Positions 34,195 to 43,299 of a DNA stretch of 64,000 nt are shown here, piece by piece. The stretch spans positions 227,433 to 291,432 of the forward strand of contig SMMW01000093.1 of NCBI GenBank assembly GCA_004794655.1, in the 5' to 3' direction. The position numbers and the translations under genes are program-made. The stretch is from Marisa cornuarietis (Eukaryota > Mollusca > Gastropoda > Architaenioglossa > Ampullariidae). Every line of letters starts with the position of its first letter. Position 1 is the first letter of the stretch. The notes under the pieces were generated by a model, which was given only the letters and a program-made list of their open reading frames with translations, was not told the DNA's origin and searched no databases.

Positions 34195-36150
34195 ACAAAT
34201 CACAGTCTTTAATTACCTGTAAACCTGTCATATCGACCACACTGCTACCTGTAAACCTGTCATATCGACCACACTGCTACCTGTAAGCTTGTTACATCGA
34301 CCACACTGCTACCTGTAAGCTTGTTACATCGACCACACTGCTACCTGTAAACCTGTCATATCGACCACACTGCTACCTGTAAACCTGTCATATCGACCAC
34401 ACTGCTACCTGTAAGCTTGTTACATCGACCACACTGCTACCTGTAAACCTGTCATATCGACCACACTGCTACCTGTAAACCTGTCATATCGACCACACTG
34501 CTACCTGTAAGCTTGTTACATCGACCACACTGCTACCTGTAAACCTGTCATATCGACCACACTGCTACCTGTAAGCTTGTTACATCGACCACACTGCTAC
34601 CTGTAAACCTGTCATATCGACCACACTGCTACCTGTAAACCTGTCATATCGACCACACTGCTACCTGTAAGCTTGTTACATCGACCACACTGCTACCTGT
34701 AAACCTGTCATATCGACCACACTGCTACCTGTAAACCTGTCATATCGACCACACTGCTACCTGTAAGCTTGTTACATCGACCACACTGCTACCTGTAAAC
34801 CGACCACACTGCTACCTGTAAACCTGTCATATCGACCACACTGCTACCTGTAAACCTGTCATATCGACCACACTGCTACCTGTAAGCTTGTTACATCGAC
34901 CACACTGCTACCTGTAAACCTGTCATATCGACCACACTGCTACCTGTAAGCTTGTTACATCGACCACATTAGTACTTGTAAGCTTGTTACATCGACCACA
35001 CTGCTACCTGTAAACTTGTTATATCGACAACATTAGTACTTGTAAACTTGTTACATCGACCACATTAGTACTTGTAAGCTTGTTACATCGACCACACTGT
35101 CTAGCTCCCATTAGTACTTGTAAACTTCTTGTATCGACCACATTAGTACCTGTAAGCTTATTATATCGACAACAACGATAAACTAGTCTAGCTCCTTACG
35201 GTACTTGTAAGCTTGTTATATCGACATCACAAGTACCTGTAAACCTGTCATATGGACCACACTAGTACCTGTAAACCTGTCATATGGATCACACTAGTAC
35301 CTGTAAACCTGTCATATGGATCACACTAGTACCTGTAAACCTGTCATATGGACCACACTAGTACCTGTAAACCTGTCATATGGATCACACTAGTACCTGT
35401 AAACCTGTCATATGGATCACACTAGTACATGTAAACCTGTCATATGGATCACACTAGTACCTGTAAACCTGTCATATGGATCACACTAGCACCTGTAAAC
35501 CTGTCATACCACCTCATTAGTACATGTAAACCTGTCATATGGACCACACTAGTACCTGTAAACCTGTCATATGGACCACACTAGTATGTCATATGGACCA
35601 CACTAGCACCTGTAAACCTGTCATACCACCTCACTAGTACCTGTAAACCTGTCATATGGATCACACTAGTACATGTAAACCTGTCATATGGATCACACTA
35701 GTACCTGTAAACCTGTCATATGGATCACACTAGCACCTGTAAACCTGTCATACCACCTCATTAGTACATGTAAACCTGTCATATGGACCACACTAGTAAA
35801 ACCTGTCATATGGACCACACTAGTACCTGTACCACACTAGTACCTGTAAACCTGTCATATGGACCACACTAGTACCTATAAACCCGTCATTTGGACCACA
35901 CTAGTACCTGCAAACCTGTCATATGGATCCCACTAGTACCTGTAAACCTGTCTTATGGATCACACTAGCACCTGTAAACCTGTCATACCACCTCACTAGT
36001 ACCTGTAAACCTGTCATATGGATCACACTAGTACATGTAAACCTGTCATATGGATCACACTAGTACCTGTAAACCTGTCATATGGATCCCACTAAAACCT
36101 GTAAACCTGTCATATGGACCACACTAAAACCTGTAAACCTGTCATATGAA
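34195..36150. repeat. 32-bp satellite, two subfamilies (about 60 copies)
   Basis: Unit of 32 bp. Left subfamily (34,210-34,970): ACCTGTAAACCTGTCATATC then GACCACACTGCT, mixed with GTAAGCTTGTTACATCG units in a recurring order. Right subfamily (35,220-36,150): same first part but CATATGGACCACACTAGT or CATATGGATCACACTAGT. Between them (34,970-35,220) is a diverged transition with extra insertions. The right subfamily resumes at 37,998 beyond the retroelement insertion. Confidence 0.95.
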
Positions 36151-36404
36151 TAATAATAATAATAATAATAATGTTGGCTTGTATAGCGCCAAATCCTGGC
36201 CTGTGGACAGCTCAAGGCGCTGACGTCAAAAAATAAGATGACGACAAAATAAGATGACGACAAAATGTGGGTGTGTAGCGGCCCGTCTCCTCCACGTCAC
36301 AGGGCAGCGTCACACACAGCAAGAACACAGTCCTGAACACAAATATTCAACATGTCATACAATCCGAAATACACTCCATAGAACAAATATCAAACATGTC
36401 ATAC
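36149..36404 (-). mobile_element. 3' tail of an L2-tailed retroelement, part 1 of an interrupted insertion
   Basis: On the minus strand this ends GCGCCTTGAGC, then GGATTTGGCGCTATACAAGC, then (ATT)n (seen on plus as AATAAT at 36,149-36,172). That stem-forming GCGCC...GGCGCTATA with an ATT tail is the familiar 3' end of L2-type LINEs and of SINEs that borrow it. Upstream on the minus strand are three imperfect copies of ACATGTCATAC-containing sequence. The element is split by a family B LINE and continues at 37,490-37,997. Confidence 0.65.
36392..36404. repeat. Left target duplication of family B LINE
   Basis: AAACATGTCATAC, repeated exactly at 37,490-37,502. Confidence 0.9.
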
Positions 36405-37489
36405 TTCTTCTTCTTATTATTCCTTTTCGCCCCCAGTGGAGCATAGGGCTGCAACTACACCACGCCAGCGAACCCGGTTGTGGGCCTCCCTCCCCAGTTG
36501 GGTCCATGTCATTCCAGCTGCCTCCGCCTCGCCGTGGACCGATCTTCTCCACGTGTGTCTGGGTCTCCCAACCCTGCGTCTCCCCTGTGGGTTCCAGTCC
36601 AGAGCTTGTCGTGTTACATTTTCGGCCGGCTTTCGCAGGGTGTGACCGATCCAGCCCCACTTTCGCTTCTTGATGTCTTGGCTGGCAGGTTTCTGGTTGG
36701 CTCTCTCCCACAGGTATGCATTGGAGATTCTCTCGGGCCATCTGATGTTGAAAATGTGCCGCAGACATCTGTTTATGAATGTTTGAATCTTCCTGGTGAT
36801 GTTGTTTGTTACACGCCATGTCTCAGACCCATATAGAAGGACAGATTTTACGTTCGTATGAAAGATGCGGATCTTGGTATGTTGAGATAGTGCCTTGGAA
36901 TTCCAGATGGGTCGCAGGATGTGGAATGCTTGCCTGGCTTTATTTATTCTGCTTCTTACATCTTCATCAGCACCTCCATCTTTGGTGACTGTGCTGCCTA
37001 GGTAAGTGAAGCGGTCAGTCTCTGTGATACATTCCCCGTGTAGTTGAAGTGGGGCTTCCTGCTTGTTGTTGATCCGCATTACCTCTGTCTTCTTGATGTT
37101 GATTGTCAGGCCAGTTGTCGCTGCTTCTTCTGAGAGCCGAGTGAGCTTTGTCTGTGCATGTTGTTGCTTGTGGGACAGCAGGCTGATGTCGTCTGCAAAG
37201 TCGAGATCTTCAAGTTGCATGGCAAAGGTCCATTGAATGCCTGTGTTGCTGTTAGAGGTTGTTCTTCTCATGATCCAGTCTATGACGATCAGGAAGATTG
37301 TCGGCGAGAGCATGCAACCTTGCCTTACTCCAGTCCTCACTGCAAAGGGGTCCGTCAGCTTCCCATTGTGGATCACCTGGCATGTCGAGTCCTCATACAG
37401 CTGTTGGATGATGGCAATGAACTTTGGTGGAAATCCGTAGTGCTACATCAACTTCCAGATGGTCTCTCTGTCTACGGAGTCAAATGCCT
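36405..37489 (-). mobile_element. Family B LINE, minus-strand, 5'-truncated, with 13-bp target duplication
   Basis: A 1,085-bp 5'-truncated non-LTR retrotransposon. Its 3' end (left side) carries GAATAATAAGAAGAAGAAG after the stop codon. The perfect 13-bp flanking duplication shows the insertion is well preserved. It begins inside the reverse transcriptase, at about the GETIWKLM-like region, so target-primed reverse transcription stopped early. A second copy of family B is at 57,727-58,395. Confidence 0.9.
36417..37376 (-). CDS. Family B reverse transcriptase, carboxy part (319 codons)
   Basis: Open frame covering the catalytic core and tail: GVRQGCMLSPTIFLIVIDW near residue 16, LDFADDISLLSH near residue 58 (catalytic Asp pair), GLTINIKKTEVMRIN near 88, FTYLGSTVTKDGGADEDV near 115, LLYGSETWRVTNNI near 170, KKRKWGWIGHTLRKP near 237 and WRGVVAALCSTGG at the end. 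Motif order fits RTE-like/related LINE reverse transcriptases; clade not determined. The open frame is intact but lacks the amino half and the endonuclease, so it is a dead fragment despite having no stops. The first Met is not a real start. Confidence 0.88.
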   Translation of the reverse strand: MIHNGKLTDPFAVRTGVRQGCMLSPTIFLIVIDWIMRRTTSNSNTGIQWTFAMQLEDLDFADDISLLSHKQQHAQTKLTRLSEEAATTGLTINIKKTEVMRINNKQEAPLQLHGECITETDRFTYLGSTVTKDGGADEDVRSRINKARQAFHILRPIWNSKALSQHTKIRIFHTNVKSVLLYGSETWRVTNNITRKIQTFINRCLRHIFNIRWPERISNAYLWERANQKPASQDIKKRKWGWIGHTLRKPAENVTRQALDWNPQGRRRVGRPRHTWRRSVHGEAEAAGMTWTQLGREAHNRVRWRGVVAALCSTGGEKE

Positions 37490-37502
37490 AAACATGTCAT
37501 AC
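37490..37502. repeat. Right target duplication of family B LINE
   Basis: AAACATGTCATAC, identical to 36,392-36,404. Confidence 0.9.
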
Positions 37503-37997
37503 ACTCCACAGAAAATGCTACATCCAACAGAAGGCACAAGTTTTACTGGAACGCCAGCACACGCTCAAGTTCACGGATGAAAACATGAATCCCACACCAC
37601 CGCGCAAGTCCTGAAGTCCAAATCCAACAAGACAGTATCAAAGGCCATCATCGACTAGCACATTTTCCAAGCCAGTTGTCTGCACGCACATGTCCAGTTT
37701 CTGAAATACGCTCTTCAGCCGTCCGTCCAGTGCCGGGAAAAGGCTGTCTATGTCTATCAAGACCGGGCGGATGGGGTCGGATCACAACACCTCTTTCATG
37801 GCCCTGCTGAGAACACCATCCCGCAACAGCTGCAGGCTGTTCCAAGTGGACGTCCTCAACATGCAGCAGTCTTGTAGAGGAGCAAGGATGGCGACTTCAT
37901 CATGATAAGGGTTGCCGAAACTCAAAATACGACGGACGATACAAAAACGACAGAGAGCCATCCCCTCAAGCCAGTTAGGCGAAGGGACGTCACTCTC
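37503..37997 (-). mobile_element. Body of the L2-tailed insertion, part 2, with an unrecognised broken frame
   Basis: This continues the element whose tail is at 36,149-36,404; both ends of the pair abut the 32-bp satellite, so the pair (minus family B) is an insertion of about 0.76 kb. On the minus strand a frame from about 37,998 to 37,646 reads PSPNWLEGMALCRFC, then a single TGA at about 37,783, then PVLIDIDSLFPALDGRLKSV and CVQTTGLENVLVDDG in the same phase. I do not recognise the protein. It might be a fragment of a mobile-element protein or of a captured gene. Confidence 0.5.
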
Positions 37998-38003
37998 AAT
38001 CAC
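37646..38003 (-). pseudogene. Unrecognised reading frame with one in-frame stop
   Basis: About 118 codons in one phase with one TGA. Composition is protein-like (mixed charged and hydrophobic residues, low repeat content), unlike the satellite frames around it. No domain is recognised. The first codons overlap satellite sequence and are not original. It could be the remains of an element-encoded protein. Confidence 0.35.
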
Positions 38004-38185
38004 ACTAGTACCTGTAAACCTGTCATATGGACCACACTAGTACCTGTACACCTGTCATATGGACCACACTAGTACCTGTAAACCTGTCATATGGACCACA
38101 CTAGTACCTGTAAACCTGTCTTATGGATCACACTAGCACCTGTAAACTTGTCATACCACCTCACTAGTACCTGTAAAGTACCTGA
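37998..38185. repeat. 32-bp satellite, continuation (about 6 copies)
   Basis: CATATGGACCACACTAGT-type units identical in type to those at 35,220-36,150, showing that 36,149-37,997 is an interruption of one array. Confidence 0.93.
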
Positions 38186-38189
38186 GAGG

Positions 38190-38800
38190 GTGGTTAGGAC
38201 AACAGAGGTTGATCATAGTCAGGTCAGTTGAGAAGTGGTTAGGACAACAGAGGTTGATCATAGTCAGGTCAGTTGAGAGGTGGTTAGGACAACAGAGGTT
38301 GGTCATAGTCAGGTCAGTTGAGAGGGTGGTTAGGATAACATAGGTTGGTCATAGTCAGGTCAGTTGAGAGGGTGGTTAGGACAACAGAGGTTGGTCATAG
38401 TCAGGTCAGTTGAGAGGGTGGTTAGGACAACAGAGGTTGGTCATAGTCAGGTCAGTTGAGAGGGTGGTTAGGACAACAGAGGCTGGTCAATGGTCAGGTC
38501 AGTTGAGAGGGTGGTTAGGACAACAGAGGCTGGTCAATGGTCAGGTCAGTTGAGAGGGTGGTTAGGACAACAGAGGCTGGTCAATGGTCAGGTCAGTTGA
38601 GAGGGTGGTTAGGACAACAGAGGCTGTTCAATGGTCAGGTCAGTTGAGAGGGTGGTTAGGACAACAGAGGCTGGTCAATGGTCAGGTCAGTTGAGAGGGT
38701 GGTTAGGACAACAGAGGCTGTTCAATTGTCAGGTCAGTTGAGAGGGTGGTTAGGACAACAGAGGCTGGTCAATGGTCAGGTCAGTTGAGAGGGTGGGGAA
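38190..38800. repeat. 47-bp minisatellite (about 13 copies)
   Basis: Unit of 46-47 bp with GTGGTTAGGACAACAGAGGC and CAGGTCAGTTGAGAGG. Left units read GGTTGGTCATAG, right units GGCTGGTCAATGG, so a subfamily switch occurs near 38,480. Confidence 0.94.
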
Positions 38801-39055
38801 AAGACGTCAAGATGGTTGGAGGCTGTTTCATTACCCAAGAAGCCCCATGAAGCTATTCACTTTCATATTCATATTCACTTGTACACTCATTTCTGATTGG
38901 TCGTTGCCTGGGTCAATTAGGATCGCACCTTCAACAGGGCGGATATGTAAGGAATGCTGCTGGTGACCCCTTCCCTCACAAATTCAATTCCGTTACACAA
39001 ATAATAGCACGACTGGCACGTGGAATGTGAGGATACTTAGGAATACGACTCGAAA
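38801..39055. other. Short spacer
   Basis: About 255 bp unique sequence; no feature recognised. Confidence 0.55.
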
Positions 39056-39059
39056 AACT

Positions 39060-39255
39060 CGCGCACGAGAAGACTCGTGGCACATAGTCCATCAGATATT
39101 GAAAGACTCGTGGCATATAGTCCATCAGATATTGAAAGACTCGTGGCACATAGTCCATCAGATATTGAAAGACTCGTGGTAGATAGTCCATCAGATTGAA
39201 AGAGTCGTGGTAGATAGTCCATCAGATATTGAAAGACTCGTGGTAGATAGTCTAG
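39060..39255. repeat. 33-bp minisatellite (about 6 copies)
   Basis: Unit with ATAGTCCATCAGATATTGAA and AGACTCGTGG. The minus strand gives an 11-residue repeat (DYVPRVFQYLM) in a short frame without coding support. Confidence 0.92.
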
Positions 39256-39309
39256 CACAAACTAAAAATTATGGGTTTAATTATCTTTGAGAACGCCATA
39301 AAGGGGCAA

Positions 39310-39880
39310 CATTGAATGAACAACTTCAAGACCTTACCAACAGACTGGTAGACAGGTCAAACGCATGTGTGGTGGAGACCAGCACGACAACAGTAAAGTC
39401 GTGGTCATTGGCGGTTTGAAGAGGTACCCATCTCTAAGTATTTGGGAGCCACCCTCTTCAAGGACAGCAGCTTCACGAGAGATACCTACATCAGGCTAGA
39501 CTGGGTAGGGTCTGGTGCAGCCATAACATCAGGTTTACCACAAAGTATAAAGTGTACAAGTGCCTCCTTGTGCCGATCCTGCTGTACGGGTGTCAAACGT
39601 GGACTCTGTTCGCCGTGAGAAGAATCCAGACATTTGAGAGCAAGTGTCTGACGAGGCTGCTCAGGATCTCGCACAGAGAACAGAAAACCAATCACTTTCT
39701 ACGAAGTACTGTTGCCACACTTTTGTAGGGGACCAGGCAGCCCTACTTGTAACTGTCACACGGTGCATGCTGGTCTGGTTTGGTCATGTGACCTGCTCAC
39801 TATTGCCCAAGACAGGCGTAAATGGCGGGTCTTGTCAGATGCCGCATCTATGTGATCCCCCCTAGCGACCGGTACCAACG
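39310..39880 (+). mobile_element. Decayed family A LINE fragment
   Basis: Plus-strand translation in shifting frames matches the family A carboxy region: EQLQDLTNRLVDRSNA, RFTTKYKVYKCLLVPILLYG, CQTWTLF, RIQTFESKCLTRLLRISH, and a trace of the SAAASI... end as DPPSDRYQ. Many substitutions and indels make it the oldest family A copy in the window. Both ends are truncated. Confidence 0.82.
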
Positions 39881-39884
39881 GATG

Positions 39885-40015
39885 AAGGAAAGAGTACAGT
39901 ACAAAGACTATCCTGCAGTTTATAGTACAGTATAGGCACTATCCTGCAGTTTACAGTGCAGTTCAACGACTGATTATCCTGCAAATAACAGTACAGTACA
40001 AATATTGTCTACAAG
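39885..40015. repeat. About 44-bp repeat (3 imperfect copies)
   Basis: ACTATCCTGCAGTTTA-type motifs near 39,907, 39,950 and 39,972 with AGTACAGTACAAAG between. Diverged. Confidence 0.75.
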
Positions 40016-40266
40016 GAACAGCATAGGGAGGTGGAAGGAAGAGCCCGATGAAGAAAGAACTGAGTAAACAACCTCTAACCCTGAACTGACCTCTCACCTC
40101 GGCACATCCCAGAAAAGGGGCGAGAAGAGAGTGAGAGAGAGAGAGAGGTGGCGAGATTGATGATACATAGTCAGGGGCCTCTATAGCCAATCAGAGCTGA
40201 GACATGCGCTCTTCCGCTTGATCTATAGCCAATCAGACAGTTTCTGTCCGAACTTGTTTCCGCGTT
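40016..40266. other. Spacer with two CCAAT-containing direct repeats
   Basis: TCTATAGCCAATCAGA occurs at about 40,180 and 40,221. A purine tract (GAGAGTGAGAGAGAGAGAGA) lies near 40,128-40,147. Paired CCAAT boxes can occur in promoters but no gene follows, so I only note them. Confidence 0.45.
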
Positions 40267-40440
40267 TGTGGACAGTTAGGACCGGCGATGTGACATCGGT
40301 CTGCTGGCACTCCATGTCATACGGAGAGTTAGGACCGGCGATGTGACATCGGTCTGCTGGCACTCCATGTCATACGGAGAGTTAGGACCGGCGATGTGAC
40401 ATCGGTCTGCTGGCACTCCATGTCATACGGAGAGTTAGGT
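40267..40440. repeat. 53-bp minisatellite (about 3.3 copies)
   Basis: Near-identical units with GTTAGGACCGGCGATGTGAC and CATCGGTCTGCTGGCACTCC. Very low divergence suggests recent duplication. Confidence 0.94.
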
Positions 40441-40544
40441 GTGCACGTGAATGGTCTGCACCTCCGATTGTGATGTTGTTTTACAGTGTGTCACTTGCTC
40501 ATATCTTTTACCTTGTAACTAGAACTTATCTTTTCTAACTAGAA

Positions 40545-41428
40545 CTTTATATATATATATATAGAGAGAGAGAGAGATAGTAACGGAGATATATATATAT
40601 AGAGAGAGAGAGTAACGGAGATATATATATATAGAGAGAGTAACGGAGATATATATATAGAGAGAGAGTAACGGAGATATATAGAGAGAGAGTAACGGAG
40701 ATATATATATAGAGAGAGAGTAACGGATATATATATAGAGAGAGTAACGGAGATATATATATATAGAGAGAGAGAGTAACGGATATATATATATAGAGAG
40801 AGAGAGTAACGGAGATATATATATAGAGAGATAGTAACGGAGATATATATATAGAGAGTAACGGAGATATATATATAGAGAGAGAGTAACGGAGATATAT
40901 ATATAGAGAGAGTAACGGAGATATATATATAGAGAGAGTAACGGAGAGATATATATATATAGAGAGAGAGTAACGGATATATATATAGAGAGAGAGAGTA
41001 ACGGAGATATATATATATAGAGAGAGAGTAACGGATATATATATATATATAGAGAGAGAGAGAGTAACGGAGATATATATATAGAGAGAGTAACGGAGAT
41101 ATATATATATATATAGAGAGAGAGTAACGGAGATATATATATAGAGAGAGTAACGGAGAGATATATATATATAGAGAGAGTAACGGAGAGATATATATAT
41201 ATAGAGAGAGAGTAACGGAGATATATATAGAGAGAGTAACGGAGATATATATATAGAGAGAGAGTAACGGATATATATATATAGAGAGAGAGAGAGTAAC
41301 GGAGATATATATATAGAGAGAGAGAGAGTAACGGAGATATATATATATAGAGAGAGAGAGAGTAACGGAGATATATATATAGAGAGAGAGAGAGTAACGG
41401 AGATATATATATATATATAGAGAGAGAG
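40545..41428. repeat. Compound (TA)n(GA)n-TAACGGA minisatellite (about 30 units)
   Basis: Each unit of 24-38 bp is a TA run, a GA run and TAACGGAGA. Unit length varies with both dinucleotide runs. Three minus-strand frames stay open for about 300 codons (SLYIYLRYSL-type repeats) without coding meaning. The TA parts can form self-complementary hairpins. It ends where a family C LINE 3' tail starts. Confidence 0.95.
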
Positions 41429-41495
41429 TAAGGAGCGCATGTCCCATGTTGAAGTTGCCCATGGAGATCAATAAAGCTGGTCATTGTCATCGTCC
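41429..41495 (+). mobile_element. Orphan 3' tail of family C LINE
   Basis: GCATGTCCCATGTTGAAGTT, GCCCATGGAGATCAATAAAG and TGGTCATTGTCATCG align with the 3' end of the LINE at 48,860-50,812 (GCACATGCCCATATTCAAAT, AATAAAGTTGGCCATTGTC). It keeps an AATAAA (41,470-41,475) and a short CATTGT-like tail. Either an extremely 5'-truncated insertion or the last part of a copy replaced by the flanking minisatellite. Confidence 0.75.
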
Positions 41496-41964
41496 TTCTA
41501 CACTCTTTACAGTCTGCATTTTACTGTCTGTCTGTACAAGTTCCTTCTGTCCGAATAGAGAAATATATTGATAGGTCTGTCCTCACCCACCTACCCTCCA
41601 ACATACATCCTCACACACTCCCATCCACAAACGCGCGCGCACACACGCACACACACACACACAATTTTATTACTTGAGGGTATAATTTAAAGCAGAAAAT
41701 AAGACATCAACAACAGCAAAGATCGTTCGATGAACGATTGTTTGATCGATGTATGACACGAAGACAAACAGAGAAAGACGCCGCCGCCACCGGGCACGGG
41801 CCGCCATTATGTAGCAGACGATCTCTTTGTCGCCGAGTGCAACATCCTCCGATTTCAACGGGAGAAGCAGATCATTAGAAACTGCCGACCAGAATCTCAA
41901 GTGTCTTCATGAACTCGCCTTCACAAGACATAAGGCAACTAACGATTTGCAATGTCTGCTCTTG

Positions 41965-42085
41965 TCGGCCTCTAAATTCCATTGATTCCATGCTTACCTG
42001 CTGGCCGGCTGGATGTGTCATTGATTTCTTGCTTACCTGCTGGCCGGCTGGATGTGTCATTGATTTCTTGCTTACCTGCTGGTCG
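41965..42085. repeat. 39-bp minisatellite (3 copies)
   Basis: TGATTTCTTGCTTACCTGCT followed by GGCCGGCTGGATGTGTCAT, three copies with few differences. Confidence 0.9.
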
Positions 42086-42406
42086 TTTCGACCCACGGAA
42101 ATTCATCTAAGTACCGCGCAGGCAGATCGACACGAAAAAGTTTGAGTCAGAAAGTAATTTGAAGACCGCGTCTGTTGTAGTAAAGTGACTTCTAACGTGT
42201 CTGCTGCTGTAAACCTACTTTACAGGTGTCTCTGCTCTAGATAATAGTCGTTACTTCAAACTTGCTGTAGTTGAAGGCGTCGTCTGTTGTACGAAAACGT
42301 TAGCTCAAGGCTGGGCTGTGACTATAGCCTCGTCACCTTTGTTGAATGGTGATAAAGAATACAGAATACATGAGACTTATCATCTGCCAACGTGTGGATG
42401 AGGAAT

Positions 42407-42408
<2 letters not shown>

Positions 42409-42453
<45 letters not shown>
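42409..42453. repeat. (GT)n microsatellite
   Basis: About 22 uninterrupted GT units. Confidence 0.95.
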
Positions 42454-42455
<2 letters not shown>

Positions 42456-42497
42456 TCACTCTGTGAAACACCCACTCAGCACCAAAGAGAATGTCTA

Positions 42498-42538
42498 ACA
42501 CACACACACACACACACACAAACAAACACACACACACA
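42498..42538. repeat. (CA)n microsatellite, complementary to the preceding (GT)n
   Basis: CA repeats with two AAACAAAC interruptions, 45 bp from the (GT)n tract, so the two can pair. Confidence 0.93.
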
Positions 42539-42564
42539 AGCGTCGCGAAAAGTGTACTTGTGAT

Positions 42565-43075
42565 TCTAGTACACCAATCACAACACTACTAGCAGTCAAT
42601 ATCAGTGTACTACGTCATACTAGTACACCAATCACAACACTACTAGCAGTCAATATCAGTGTACTACGTCATACTAGTACACCAATCACAACACTACTAG
42701 CAGTCAATATCACTGTACTACGTCATACTAGTACACCAATCACAACACTACTAGCAGTCAATATCACTGTACTACGTCATACTAGTACACCAATCACAAC
42801 ACTACTAGCAGTCAATATCAGTGTACTACGTCATACTAGTACACCAATCACAACACTACTAGCAGTCAATATCAGTGTACTACGTCATACTAGTACACCA
42901 ATCACAACACTACTAGCAGTCAATATCAGTGTACTACGTCATACTAGTACACCAATCACAACACTACTAGCAGTCAATATCAGTGTATTACGTCATACTA
43001 GTACACCAATCACAACACTACTAGCAGTCAATATCAGTGTACTACGTCATACTAGTACACCAATCACAACATTGC
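42565..43075. repeat. 54-bp minisatellite (about 9.5 copies)
   Basis: Nearly identical 54-bp units with CTAGTACACCAATCACAACA and CTACTAGCAGTCAATATCAG; the only frequent change is CAGTGTACT/CACTGTACT. Low divergence implies recent homogenisation. Confidence 0.95.
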
Positions 43076-43299
43076 CTGTAGTCAATACTCAACAGAGACA
43101 AAATGAGCGACAGTGCGGATTATTCAGACGCTGAGAGTCTGTGTGTATAAGGCTACAGAAGCAGTTTTTCACAACAAGAAAAACTACACAAAAAATAACT
43201 GTACAGGTTAGAGGCCGAGCTTTCCCTGGTCACCAACACATCGGAGCACATGACTACCTTGTCCTTTACCTCATGATGTCTATCCCCGTCTCACTGTAT

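Larger units (their letters stand above)
41496..42560. other. Spacer with microsatellites and a 39-bp repeat; no gene recognised
   Basis: Holds a CA-rich tract (about 41,630-41,665), three copies of a 39-bp unit with GCTTACCTGCTGGCCGGCTG (about 41,965-42,085) and a GT/CA pair near 42,409-42,538. Frames crossing the 39-bp unit read as a 13-residue repeat and are not convincing. No gene supported. Confidence 0.6.

Noticed and set aside
40180..40236. A promoter based on two CCAAT-containing repeats
   Set aside because: No downstream gene or other promoter element; two short direct repeats alone are weak evidence.
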